DNA from: Pipra filicauda
Taxonomy: Eukaryota; Chordata; Aves; Passeriformes; Pipridae
Assembly: GCF_003945595.2 (NCBI RefSeq)
Contig: NW_024104140.1
Span: 992,001 to 1,056,000 of the forward strand
Reading direction: 5' to 3'
Length of the DNA stretch: 64,000 nucleotides
The notes beneath the pieces are model-generated. The model saw nothing but the letters and a program-made list of their open reading frames with translations, did no database searches and was not told where the DNA came from. Positions 24,966 through 37,929 of this stretch are shown piece by piece. Within the stretch, counting starts at the first letter, position 1; the number at the start of each line of letters is the position of its first letter. The translations under genes were made by a program, and so were the position numbers.

Positions 24966-25119
24966 TTGCTGTTAAAGTAAGAGATTCTCCTGTATTGTTT
25001 TATTGACTTTCTGGCTCCAATATTTTTTTATTTCCCCTTTTTTCCACTTCCCTGGGTTAAAGTTGTCAGTGTGGCATCCCACCCTTAAGGGAAAGGGAGC
25101 ACTCAAGATTCATAGGTGC

Positions 25120-25850
25120 TCATGGTTGAAAGGAATGACAAAAATCAGAGGGTCTGCAAAAGCTTACAAGGTTTTATTAGTGAATTACACACTTCGCATG
25201 GAAATTGGTGTGTTAGTCCTGGACCTACTATAAAAGTAGGTTGTGGGTTTTGAAGAGTGGGATAGGGTGAAAGGGAACAGAGAGATGAATTAAAGAGGGG
25301 CAGAGAGAAAGAAAGGGGGAGGGAAAGACAGATCACCAGTCCTGGCTCCAGCATCAAGCCAGCTGGGGTGTCCTGGGGGTGACTGTGCACCTGGGCTCAG
25401 TGTGGGTACCTTTTATAGACAAATTTATCTGCCTTGGAGATAAATGTCTCATTTTCTGTGCAAATTAATATTTATGCACAGTCCATTCTCCTAGACCTTC
25501 CTGGAAATGGGTTGGAGGGCTTCGGGGATCTTTGGATCTTGGAGGTCTTGATCCACCCCTACAGCCCCTGCCCATTCTCAACCTCATTCCTGTGCTCACG
25601 CTGTGCTGTGTTGTGTTTATCTCCAGGAGCCAGAACAAGGAAGTTTGTCCCAGAAATGTGCTGCCCTACCTCCATATGGCCCTTTCTCCAGCCACATCCT
25701 GTTCTTTCTCACAGTGTGTTGTCACCAACAATCCTTGTGTGTAATTACCAGCAATCCATGGTTGACCCCACAGCTTGTTGGTGTTTGAGGCATACACATT
25801 AGCCTCCTTGTCTTCTAGGCCTCTGCAGGCAGTAACTCCTCTGCAGTCTT
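25120..25850 (-). mobile_element. Possible minus-strand solo LTR (ERV)
   Basis: Read on the minus strand, a TATA box (TATAAAA, 25411-25417) is followed about 235 bp later by a polyadenylation hexamer (AATAAA at 25173-25178). That is the usual U3-R-U5 order and spacing of a retroviral LTR, and the surrounding sequence differs in composition from the neighbouring AT-rich DNA. I could not identify the TG...CA ends or a target-site duplication, so the borders are approximate and the call tentative. Confidence 0.35.
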
Positions 25851-28800
25851 GATCAACTCTTGACTTGATGTCTGTGGACAGAGTGTTCAGAGATAACTGA
25901 GTGGTTTTCATCTTTATGATTGCCATTATAAAGATTATGAAATTTCCAAGATCTTAGTCCCAAAAGTATATTGCAAATGGGATGTCCTTCCCTGAGCAGT
26001 ACCTTCAGATCCGTGGGCACTAAGCTTTCGGGGTGATAAACCGGTACAAATGAGCAGTTAGCACCTTCACAGAACAATCCTCAAGCAAAAAAAAAAGGTA
26101 TAAAGCCAAGTGGATGAGAATGTAAGGAAACAGCGAATAGTCTCTGTAGGTTTACAGGAAGGATGAAGGCTGGGAAGAACCAAATGTGGCTGGTGTGTGC
26201 TGCGGTTCTGGGCCTTCCTTGATTCACGTCACGACAAGGCCCTGGGCATCAGGAAAACATGTTCCATTTTGCTAAGAAATGTCTAAAAAGTATTAGCCGG
26301 GAAGTCCTGTGACAAGTTGGGTGAAGTCTTTTGTGAACTTTGTAGCCTGCTTTGGCACACAGTTCCAGTGTTTATGGTGAAACATGTAATTGCATATTTG
26401 GTAACATGCTGTTAAATCAGGTACACACTTGTCCTTATGCTTGATGCCCCTGTGCTTGCCATGGGAAGCTCAGCTAAACACTCAAGAGTTCCTCAGCCAA
26501 GGCTGCCAAAGTAGATGGCTTTTTTAGGAAGTCTGTTGCACAGTTAACGTTGTAGGTAGATTTTCTGCTCCCAGCTGCCAGCCAAACAGGAAACTGCCCG
26601 TTAGTCGCCAACACTGGAAGCCACACAGGCATTTGTTGCAAGGAGACAGAGCAGTAAGTCTTAATATCCGTGTTTCTTTGAGATGGTTGCCTTCTTCCCT
26701 TTTGTGGGCAGTGTGTTTTTGATCAGGGGAAGAAGCTGCTGAATTTCATTCAGTATATGATTCCCTCAACTCAGGAACCTGCAGATGTTCAGGGCAGAGA
26801 CAGGTCTGCAGATCCTGCTCCCATGTGGACAGCACATCATCAGAGACTGTGGTAAGTAGGAGTGCTTTCTGTAAATCAGTCATTTTGTTCATTCAGGGTG
26901 TGAGAAGCCAATCCAAATAATAAATAATTAATACTGCAAAATGAGCAAAAAAACACAGGAGGTTAGAGTTAAGTTTCCCATTCTACAGCTTGGATTCAAC
27001 CTCTTGGTTTGCCCCTGCTCTGTATCACATTGCCTTATGTAAGATATTTGTCACTTCAGCATCCACATAGAAGTCTATCCAAGGTACATTTTGTTTGTGC
27101 CTAAGTAATCCCAGATCCTGCCATGGACATTTCTACTGCGGCCTTCAGGGCAAGTGTTAGGGCTGCTGGGTTGAGTGAGTGAAATCAAAGGGTGTGGCGG
27201 GGGTGGCGGGGAGCAAAAAGTGTCCTCTTAGAGTAAATTTCTAATTGTATGATCTACTCTTATTGGTGCTGCATGGTCCTCTATGAGGTCATCTGAGTAT
27301 CTTGTCTCTCTTTGTTTATGCTAATGCTAGGTCGAAGGCACAAGAATTATGACAACACTAGAAAATAGATCCGGAAGTAAAGGTTGGAGAAACTGGTATT
27401 TTGACTCCAGGATAGACTGAGGAAGACAAGAGTCTTTAAATATGTTAAAAGAGGGTGCTATTTCCTGCATTAGGTATGATTGGAGGAATGAATATGGCTG
27501 AGCTTGAACAGTAGCAAATGAGACTTAGATTAGAAGAAATTTGCCAAAGTGAATGAGGAGAAGATTTTGTCTGGTGAAACATCTCCTGGGAGGCTTCTGA
27601 AGGCAGGCAGTGACAGTTTTCTGCACAGCCAGTCCTGGGGAAGGAGCAGAACAATTAAAAGGTGTCTGCTTTCATGGCAGCTGTTCTCAGCCTTAATAGG
27701 TGTGAGACCAAAGAAGCCTGATCTGACCAAGTCTGTATTGCTTCTGGTGTTTCTGATACACATTACCTGTAAGCATCATCTGGAAGACCTGACCAGCTTT
27801 CCTTTCCCCAGAACTTTTGCTAAATAGCAGTGTTTAGAATCGATGCTATGGCAATATGGCTCCACCTTATTTCGGGACACCTTAATGATTATTTACAATA
27901 ATATTCCATGTTATTAGTAAAACTCATTGTTTGTCCGATATTTTCCAAGAAGAAGAATGTTTTTTCATGATTAACAGATGCTTAATTGGTGGGAGGGAAG
28001 GAGAGGGGAAAGGAACATAATTGATAATATTGAGTCCATTGCTCATTGCTGGCAGGTAACCGATGGGGAACCATGGGTGTATCAGGTGTTAGTAATAGCT
28101 TGGCTAGAATATGTTTCATGGAAAGCTGTTCAGCTTCACGCTAGCATATGTTGTGCTTCACAGTCAAGAATTATTTTATCCCTCCTCCCTCTTTTTGCCC
28201 TCATTCTGGAAACTTATTTCTTCGCTTACCAAGATGGGGTTGCAGCAGAACCTGAAAATAATCCATGCCACACTTTATATAGGGCAGTCAAGTGCTGCCA
28301 AGTAAATCACCTTTTCCAGGGAGAGGCTTCCCATCATCCCATGGGATGTGTCCTTACTCCCCAGAGCATAAGGTCACACTTTTGTCCTTCTTGCCTTCTT
28401 CACCATCTAGATGCCAGGGGTTGGTGTTTTCTGATGAGACTGCCATAGTGCCTGGGCTCTAAGGAGAGTTGTGGTATTCAACTTATTGCAGGTTGGCCCA
28501 AAATATGCCTCATCAGCTTGCCAGTTTATGTCAGTTTATGTTTTCATCCCATCTAGGGTCTCCAGCATCCAACCAACCTGACCTGAAGCTGCTGTAGTTT
28601 CATTTCTCTTTTCCTTGCAGGTTTTTGCAGTTTTGTTCATTCCAGTCCTCCTTTCTTACTGTTCTGTGTAAGGAAAGCTGTGAGAATTGCAAAGCAAATT
28701 CTGATTAATCACTTGCTCATATTCCACAACAGTTCACACCTTACCCCTGAATATCCCTTATAGCCAACTCCTTAACTCTCTTGCATCTCACAGACATCGG

Positions 28801-30650
28801 GAAGGAAGGTAGAAATGTCTGTGGTCAAAGTGCTAAACTCCTCATGTAGCAACCTGAAGAAGACAGTTCAGCACAGCTCTGTGGTTCTGCCTCTCCTCCA
28901 GACAAGGAGCTGGGGGGTCTGCTGCCTTTTCCTAAGAAGAGCTTGCAGTCCAGCAGCCTTTTGGCTTATATGTGTAATTTCCCTTAGTAGTGCCTCCTGG
29001 TTTGGTGACTGTGGAGAATGAAGACCAGAAGAAGCACAGCATCACACAGACCTCCTAGTGAGGCACGGCCGTGTTTGCGCCTGGGAGGCTGGAGAAGAGC
29101 CCGTGTACTGAGGAGCTGTTGCACGCAGTTTCAGTCACATCTAGAGAGACTGGTTTTCTCTGTCACTGATGTCAGGTGCAAGTCTTTTCTTGATGAAAAA
29201 CAAGGCACTGCTTTGAAAGTAATCTCTGTGGTGCTAACCTTTATTTACATATGGGTATTTTGAGCCCCTGGGGTTCTTATTCTCACGGTTTCGTACGCAA
29301 CTCCCACAAGCAAGGATTGTCTCAAGGTGAAAAGAAGAAGAGAAAACTCAGTCAGTAATCATACTGCAACTGCAAGAAAGCTAGGAAAGAAACCAACCAT
29401 ACAAAACACATGATTAAAACCACAAGGACTGGCAACATGGTGCCAGCAAAGCCATTCCTCTGGAAATCCTGTGAACTTCCCATTCGAGGCTGCTAGGAAA
29501 ACCCTTTCCTGGATTCAGATTTTCACTGTTGATTCACCTGGCTCATAAGAAACAGGCAATTGGTGGTAATTTGAGATGTTAGATTAGCAGCAGAATTAGC
29601 CACACTACCTCAGCCCCAGCAGAACTTGTCCTGTCTTACCTCCTGCTCTGCAGCAGTCTGCTGTCCTCACTGAGTGCCTCAGTGACTCACAAGGGCACTG
29701 CAGATGCTGTGGTAGATCTGGGGCAAAGGGGCATAGGAGAGAGCTGAAACATCTCCTCATAATCCAGGAGATTGCTGGTGTTTCGTTGCCAGGAATGGGA
29801 GAAGGAAGTAGGGAGATCTTTACCCTTTGGAGAAGAAAGAGGGTCAGGGACCACCAGCCTGCCAGGAAATGCCTAAAAAGCAGCCCCCAGTACGGAATGA
29901 GACCTTTTTTGAGGACTACCTGGCTTCTCAGGGTCTGTTACTTCTTTGAGCTGCTGCAGACAGAGTGACCAAAGCCCAGCAGGAATTAATTGGTTGCACA
30001 AGCCTTTTCAAAGGAGCATAGCATTGTTTCTGTTCTCCTTGCTTCAGGCAGGAGAGTGACTCCTGGGTAGTGTTGTTCTTGCTAAAGACAATGGCAGGGA
30101 AGCAGGGACTGCATGGCCCAAACTGTCCTTGCTATTGTGGGAAGATTCAGGAATAGACACAAGACAGGTGGGCTTCTCAGAGTATTACACCTAGTCTTGG
30201 TGTCTTGTCTGACTCCTTGTAGGTCTTTGCCGTAGTTTCTTTTGCAATCTGCTCTTTCTGTGCATTTTCCTTAAGCATTTATGCTTTCTTGGAGGGGGCT
30301 GTGTCCTTTAATCTTCATTGGGGTATTGCCTTGGAGCCAGCCACTTCTTTTAGCATGTGAAAAATCACACAACAGATAGACCCTAAAGGGTTAAACTTTA
30401 TTAAGTACCAAAATCTAGCAAAAATAAAATAATCCGAATGGGAAAGGGGAATCAACTTGGGGATTAGTCATTACTGAGTAGGATTTACAGAGGAGTAAAA
30501 CTAGCGTAAAAATGTAAACTAGCTTTGCATCCACCCACCATACCATGTTTGCTTGCTAAGAAACACCAAGCAATAACCGCTAGGCACATCATCTGATTTA
30601 CTGAAGCAAAGGTCCACGGGTCAGAATAATTTAGCAGAAGAATGACATCC
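25851..30650. other. Intergenic region without recognised genes
   Basis: About 4.8 kb with scattered short reading frames, none resembling a known protein. Minus-strand AATAAA hexamers followed by C/T-rich sequence occur near 29,245 and 30,395 and may belong to old LTR remnants. I cannot support a gene here. Confidence 0.4.
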
Positions 30651-30656
30651 CAGACA

Positions 30657-31350
30657 TTAGAGGTACGTGCCTGAGCTAGAAAAAGACCTGTTTACAAACA
30701 CAGAGCCCACTGGCCCGTTGGCCACCGAGGGGTCCCACGGCCTTTGCCCACACATTGTGGTATTGCAGGTGGGCTGTGCTCCAAGGGAGGTTTCACAGGG
30801 ACTGTTGCAATCAAAAATATTTTCCACTCGAAGCTGTACTCTAATTTGTCCCATTGATACAAGGAAGATCAGACAACTTGCCTACGGACAGCGCCGTGGC
30901 ACTGATGAGGTTGTGGGCAGATGTACTACCCCACAGAGGGCTCCTTTCCCTCTGATACGGCCCTTTGCAGTAAGGAATGCAGATTAAACCCAGTGTCCCA
31001 ATAGCTTTCTCACACCCTTCTCTGGCAGCCCTCTCCCACCAAGCCCCAGCCACTTCCCAACAGATGGCAGCAGCCTTGCACATTGCCAGTGCACAAGGCT
31101 TGACACTGTACACAAGGGTGATGCCTGCGTTCGGCGATTTTGGGGATGTCTGTCGTCCCTCCTCATTCAAACACCTTTTGCTTTCCAAGCAAATGTAGTC
31201 TGATAAAGAGATTTCAGTGCCTTGGCTGCTCTTGGTTTGTCCTGTATCTCTTCTCATGGCCTTAATAAGGGCCTCCTCCTGCGACAGCATCAGCGCTGCT
31301 AAGTCAAACCAACCTCGCAGCTTGCTTACAGCCCCAGCTTTGGGAGTCAC
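30657..31350 (-). pseudogene. Possible ERV envelope-like remnant
   Basis: Two short minus-strand open frames in different phases (30841-31350 and 30657-30854) overlap by 14 bp. They are rich in cysteines and carry N-glycosylation sequons (NGT, NTT, NRS), a composition reminiscent of a retroviral surface glycoprotein. The phase change implies a frameshift, so it would be a broken copy. No diagnostic motif such as a transmembrane immunosuppressive region was seen, and chance is a real alternative. Confidence 0.2.
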
Positions 31351-34300
31351 ATGAGTATGGAGGAGTCCTGGTTTACACTAACTGTTCTCCACAGCAAGTT
31401 GTGTATTTCCTGAGAAAAATTTGATAGCAGGGCCCCCGTGCTTACAGCCTTATATGCCAAAAGAGGAACAAGAGGAAACCAACTGTTGAGTTCATGTTTT
31501 GCTAAGTTTTATATCTCTGAAGCAAAGTCATGCTTTTGTAGGACTTGAGTTCAATCAGCTTTTGAAGGTAGGGTTTGTCAGCACTAATCCTTTTCTTCTT
31601 CCCTTCCCTCCTAATACTGTCCATAAGTTTGTTTCTTCTCCCTTTTGTCCTGCTTCCTTCAGAGCTGCCTTTTTCTCTCCCCCTTGCATGATTGGGAGAG
31701 TTTCCGCTTCCATACTGCTATTGTATCTACCTGCATGTTTAGAGTGACACCTCTTCACAGAAGGCAATGGAAAGGTAAGGGAGGTCCTTCCCTGAAAGAC
31801 CTCAGCATTGGTGCTGCAAAAGTAAAAACCATAGGCTCCAGAAAATATGTGAAGTTTTAGATACATATTTTCCCCTAATTTAAAAAAATATAATTATGCC
31901 AAGCCATCTGTTGCTAATGTAAAAAAAGATGTAAATAGATGATACATAGTGTACGGAGTGTCACATGAGTGCTCCATCTGCTGTGGGGAAAGTCAACGCT
32001 CCCCAGCAACAACACTGGGTGCTGAAGTGCAATCCAACATTTGGAGCAGCCTTAGCCTTTCCAAAGGCATAACCAGATCCAAAGGCTGACCCGAAAGAAA
32101 AACAACTCAGATAAGAAAGGGTGGGGTAAATCTCTAAATATCAATCCGTCATCTCTGTGTTTCTGAGAAGTAGCAATAGTGGCTGCATTGAGGACAGGGT
32201 AAGTTATACCTTTATGCTCTTGTTTCAGACTCTTTGCAAACTCAGGGGTCCTGATCCCTTAGTCATCTTTTTTAAGGTTTAAGGTTTAAGGTTTACCTGG
32301 TGGCCAGGAGTCTAACAAGCAGTGTCTCTCTACTTAACAACAGCAGAAGGCGCCTACAATGTCAAAGTAATTTAGCAATGAATTAGCAGATGGAACTCAG
32401 CTTTCATGAGCATGAAGTAGCAGCCATGGGGCAACAGCAACCCCTGCCATGGGTGCAGACTGACGGACTCCATGTCAGCTGTTGTCACCAAGGAAGAGAT
32501 CCCAGAGCTGCTGTGGGTGGTTTGGTGTGCTCAGTAGTGGTTAGAAAAGGAAATAAAAGGTTGAGAATTATGAGAAGGGTAATAAAGGTAATAAACTAAT
32601 TTGTTGGTGCATCTCACCATAAAATTCTCACTTTTCTGTGTTGTGAGCCCTCCACCTAGATGCCTCCCCATCTTAAGATGGAGGCAGTGGCAGGACAGGA
32701 TAGAGTCCAAGAAGCTGGAAGTGCAGGATAGTTCTCTGCCAGGACACAGCAGAAGTACTAAGACTCTTAACCTGCAAAACAGAGGAGGTATGGTAGAGGT
32801 CTAAAAAACCAGGACTTAGATGCTATATGTGACAGGGAAATCACTATTCACTGCTTCTCATGCCACCAGGTGTGGGTAACACCCCATGGAGTTAGCAGAG
32901 AACAGTTCTTAAACTCAGCAAAAGGACAAGCTGCTTCACAAGGTGCATAGTTACCCTCTGCTGATGGAGCTGGTGATGTTAAGAGTTTGTGCAGTTTCCA
33001 AAAGCCTCTGGACAGGCCTGTGGCACTAATTCCGTGAGAACTGATAAATGTGGAAGCCCTAGGACAACCTTTCCCTCCAAAAGTTCCCAAATGCTCATCA
33101 GCAATAGATGAAGTTCTTTTATCCCACCTCACTCTTTTCTGAAGAGCCTGCTGCCATCATCCAGGGAGCTGTGTCAAATAGCCCCACAGTCTCACCAACT
33201 TTGGATGAGCAGTTTCGCAGAACCTGGTATCGTGTTTCCAGCTTGTAACAGATTTGGGACAAGAAAGGGCAACCCTGTAGAAAGGACTGATCAGTTGAAA
33301 AAGCAAGCTGCCTCCCCACAGTACCGCCAGCCCCTCCTTCCCGGGTTTGTCCTGAGTGGGTGTGGGGTCTGCCTTCGAAGGGCAGACTTTTCCTCTGGGG
33401 GTACAATCTGAGCTGCCTCAGCCCATGTGCAGTCCAGAGGTGGAGAGAGAGGCAAAAATGCAGGGAGCAGGGCAGGTCGTGGTGGCTGGACCTTGTGTGA
33501 GGCTCCCCACACCACAATCTCCCCCTACTCCCAGTAGTTACTGCGGGGAGGAAGCATTATCCAGCGCAGGGAGGGAGCCAGCAAACCATCCCTCAGGGAC
33601 ACAACTGGGCATTCCTCTTTCTTTTCAGGTGTTGGAGTGTATCATCCAGCACCTCTGCACCTCCAAAGGGGCCGGGAGGCTTCCCTCCAAGGCTACACCA
33701 GTACACAAAAAGTTTTTCACCCCTGAACACGAAGGTGGCGTCTAACTCAATATGGCTTTTCACAGCAAAAGTATGGCTGTGAGAAAACTGAAGAGAAACC
33801 ATCTGAAGTCTTCTGGGAGAGAGGCAGTGGGGCACAAGTGGATGCCCTTGTGCTCTCTGCCTGGCCTGGAGCCAGAGCTTCTTGCTCCAGTAGTTCCTCG
33901 TGCTGGAGGAGACACAGTCACACCGAAACACCCACTTCTGGGGCCAAGACAGCTGTTACCACCAGGATGAAACCTTCCCCATGCTATCAAATCGGTCTGA
34001 GGAAGCAAGATACACACAGATTTTGTGAACAACAGAACCAAGTACAAAAAAAAAAAAAAAAGAATGTCACCCCTTCAGCACAAACCCAAACATCTGTCCC
34101 GTCCATACAGAGCCTGAGTTTTGCTATTGCTCAGAATAAAGCACTACAAAATACTATTTTCTGCCTTTTTATATCTGATTTTTTGAACATAACAAAGTTA
34201 TGCCTAGCCCAGTGACTTTTTTGATGGGAAGAGAAGGGCAAGCAGGTTAGTGATGTATGATCTGCTCTTGCACCTCACCAGATAACAGAAAGGTTCCCAG

Positions 34301-36617
34301 CCGAATGAATCATGAAACACCTGATGGCACAGACCAGCAGGAGGTAAATGCAGCTTGTTTGACTGTGCAAACAGTAAAGTTCGTAGACTCAAGATGGGGT
34401 CAGGAGCTGCTGTCACCTGTGTTCCTCCCCAGTCTCAGCCTCCCCAGACGGAGCTCAGTGATGGGCAGCTCCTTCTGCAGGCATGGAGGAAGAGAAACAG
34501 CACAGGAAGGTCTTCAACCTCCCTCTCCCTGCCTGCAAAGCTACTTCTCAGAGGTACAAGCCAGCAGACCACAGGCAGGTGAGCCACCTCTGATATGATG
34601 CTCATACCTGCGCTCAGAGGGCATTCAGGCACATGTAGACTGGCTGTGACTGGCCCGCTCCTGTTCTTCACTTTTTACAGCTACTTCTGAGGCCTGAATG
34701 GCCCTGGCTTTGCACTCATGTCCTCTGTGTGGCTGAGCAAACAAGCAGCGCCTTGTCTCCACCAGCCTTCTCCACCCTTTGCTGGCTGCCTTTCAGTTAT
34801 CTGCCAGAGTGCATTGCAGGCAAATATTTGCTCTGTGGCCTCAGACGCTACCTCATTCCTCCTTGCCCAGGTTCTCACTGCAGTGCCTTGAACGTTGTGC
34901 TTACCCCACCCACACCCTGGGGTGGCCAAGCCACAAGGGCACGGGATTTGCATGCACCGCTCTCCTGCCCGCCCTCCTTCCTTGACACAGGCAAACACAG
35001 AGGTCAGAGATGTTCCCAGCTGTCAAACCTACCCACAGTCTTTACAAGTGTGTCCTGGCTGGGGAGTGTGCTAGCTGTGAGTAGCCCTCCAGTAAGCGCC
35101 AGGATGTGAAGAGATGGAGCAGACACCAGGCCTGCTTTCCGTGGACATTTGTGAAAATGCCAAGCCCCTGTGTCTCAGTCTGCTGCAACTCTGCTCTGCA
35201 GCAAGCCCAGATGAGTGGAGGCTTGGAATTGCACCTTTCCCCCCACCTGAAGGTGCCTTGCAAGCAGAGCTGTCACCTGGGTGGGCTACATTTATTTATG
35301 AGTGTAGTCTTATTCCACTGGACTGAGTTCCCATGAGGAGATGCAAGCCACTCTCAGTGGGGTGCCCAGTTTGGCTGAGTACCACATACTCCCCTTAGTA
35401 CTCAAGGAGCAAGAATAAAATTAATTTCCCTTTTCTTAAATTCTCTTTTCTTTTTTTTTTCCTCCCTCTCCTAAGCTCACGGCCCGAAAAGCTCAAAGGT
35501 GCTGCCAGATGCTTCCTGTTCCACAGCAGTGGGGCAAAGGCCCCCAAAGTGCTCCCTGTGTGCCCTGATAGCAAAGATGGCCCTTATGCACCTGAAGAAG
35601 TTTAGGCGGGACTAACACCAGTCCTAATGTAGATCGTGAGGACTGTTGGAGTGGAGTAGCAGCTTTGGTACCGGGGAAGAGCAGCACACTGGAAGGTCAG
35701 GATCCTGCTGTCGTGCCAGTCCCCAGCCAGATGGACACACTGTGCTGCAGGATGCCTGCTCTAGGGAGGCAGTGCAACTGCTGCAGTGGCATGGAGCAGT
35801 GAGAAAGAGTGCAAAGGGATAAATATGATGCACTAGACCAGCTGCCAGCACTGCAGCAACCAGCTATAACAGTCACCAGTCTGTCCAAAAAGGAAGGGCT
35901 TGCCCTCCTGGAGCTTCTTGCAAAGTTGGTGTGTTCACAGAGGAATTGAAGTGTATGGTTTTGGTAAAGCAACAACAGCACGGAGTTTGACATGTGGCAA
36001 ATTCTTCCCTTCAAGCAATTTCTCTTTCTTTCTGGCCCAGAACATTCACTTCACATAAAAGTGACAGAGGACACTAGAAAGTTTCTCTGGGTTTTGGCCA
36101 TCAAAAGGAAAGTAGCAACGCTAATTTTGAAAGTAGAAGGGAAAGGGAGTGAGGTCAGGAATCGACTGCCCATTGATCCCAGCTGCATGGCACAAGGCAG
36201 ACACGCCCCTGGGCCTCACTTTGCAAATCTGTCATTTCCAGAAATGACAATGAGTCACATTTGCCCCATGTCTCATTTGAAGAAACTGAAAGGATTAACT
36301 GGTAAGGCATTGGGAAAAGCTTGTTGTGAGTCATGCTGTCAGAGCCATAGGCGCAGGAAATCCCACATGGTTGTTTCTAAACAGTGTCCCACGGGCAAAA
36401 GTGTCCCTTAGAATCTCCAGAACTTGTGATCAGCTGGACTTCAGCACCTTCAGAAGAGGCGATCCAAGGGGGATATTGAGGGTTCAGGATGTTCAATGGT
36501 TTAATGAGATGGCCAGTCATTTGCACAGCTGGGTTTTGGCTTGGGTTTGTCTTTATCCATAGTACATGCTCTCAGGTAGCCTGCAACAGACTTCAGAATA
36601 GTCAGTAAGAAAGCATT
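31351..36617. other. Intergenic region without recognised genes
   Basis: About 5.3 kb of mixed-composition sequence with many short overlapping frames on both strands (especially 33.1-35.9 kb) but no recognisable protein, exon pair or RNA gene. It contains a short (TTTAAGG)n stretch at 32269-32295. Confidence 0.4.
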
Positions 36618-36708
36618 TTGTTCAACACCAACCAAAAATAGCTGCACTATGAAAGAGAGATATTATAGGTGAGGAGGGAGAGTTGTTAATCTATTGAGAT
36701 CAACCCAG
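36618..36708 (+). repeat. 90-bp direct repeat, copy A
   Basis: A 91-bp segment starts ttgttcaacaccaaccaa and ends gagatcaacccag. It is repeated at 37840-37928 with a single 2-bp (GA) length difference. The near identity suggests a recent segmental or template-switch duplication, or two remnants of the same repeat family. Confidence 0.85.
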
Positions 36709-37839
36709 CTGGCCAGCACCAGGATTTTGAACTCCATCACTTCTCAGAAGGCTACAGTGATAAGAGAAGGATATTGGAATACATTCCCTCCCAGTCAACT
36801 CTTATTTAATCTCAACCGCAAATACTGGAGAGCCTTGGCCTGTGGCAAAACAGCAGAGGTAATCTGGCACCTCTGATGTGCTTCCCTAATTACCTTCAAG
36901 TTGCAGATTTTCTAAAGCGTGTTTTGAAGAACAGTAACAAGTCTCCCCATGCTGGTGTTTTACCCCTAAGTATTTACATTAGTCTCAATTTTGTGTAATT
37001 TTCTGTCTGGGATTTACCTGCGTTTTCTCCAGTATTTAAGCCTGTTAAACATGAAACCCAAAGAGAAGTGAGATCCAAGATCTCCCTGGAGCCGAGGGGC
37101 AAATCCACAAAGCCCACATTCTTTCTGTGGCTTTACTCTGGCCCTGCCCAGCATAGGAGAACAAGGCTGTGCTGAACCTGCTGGCTCACAACACTCACCT
37201 GTTAGGCAGAGGCTCCCTCCCCTCTACAGTTGCGGTTGTCCATCAGTTTACTAGTTCATTGAACTGAGATTTTCCACTTTTATACATTGGCAGATGAAAC
37301 TGTGGAGGATAACACTTCTGCCAACATGCCCTTCTCTCTCCAGGAACATGTATTTAGTTTGCTGCACAGCAAAGTGCCCACACACACCTGGGCAAGAAAG
37401 GCAAAGAGAGAGGGAGGGGAGCTGGGGAGGCTGCCAGATGCAGCCTGAGGGAGCAGATGGATTTGCAGTGTTAGGGTGAGAGAAATGCAGTGAGTGGGAG
37501 GCACCAAAGGAGAGCTCAGGCATAGAGAAAGGATGGGAACAGGGTGGAGAGGAGGACAAAGAGTTTCTCTTTGCAACCATCTATAAGCATCAGGAACTCC
37601 AGAACATCAGGAGGTTGTATTTGTTTTGTGTGGCAGCACTGTGGTAGCAGGAGGGCTACAGGAGTTGCTTCTGTGGGAAGCTGGTAGAAGCTTCCCTCCA
37701 TGTCCCACAGAGCAAATCCCAGCCAGGTCCAGGACGGACCCACCTCTGGCCAAGGCCGAGCCATCAGAGGTGGTAGTAATGCCTCTGTGATAACATATTT
37801 AAGGACAAAAAAAAGTTATTTCATAGAAGGAACTGTTTG

Positions 37840-37928
37840 GTTGTTCAACACCAACCAAAAATAGCTGCACTATGAAAGAGATATTATAGGTGAGGAGGGA
37901 GAGTTGTTAATCTATTGAGATCAACCCA
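37840..37928 (+). repeat. 90-bp direct repeat, copy B
   Basis: This is the second copy of the segment at 36618-36708. It lies immediately before the ERVL-type LTR sequence that begins near 37,930. Confidence 0.85.
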
Positions 37929-37929
37929 G

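Larger units (their letters stand above)
21983..25000 (+). other. RNF170 3' UTR and downstream sequence
   Basis: No coding exon is recognised. Contents are the polyadenylation signals listed separately, a pure G run at 24569-24578, and AT-rich unique-looking sequence. Confidence 0.5.

Noticed and set aside
33119..35300. Dense cluster of 60-130-codon frames on both strands
   Set aside because: There is no recognisable protein, no consistent splice pairing, and moderate GC that lengthens chance frames.
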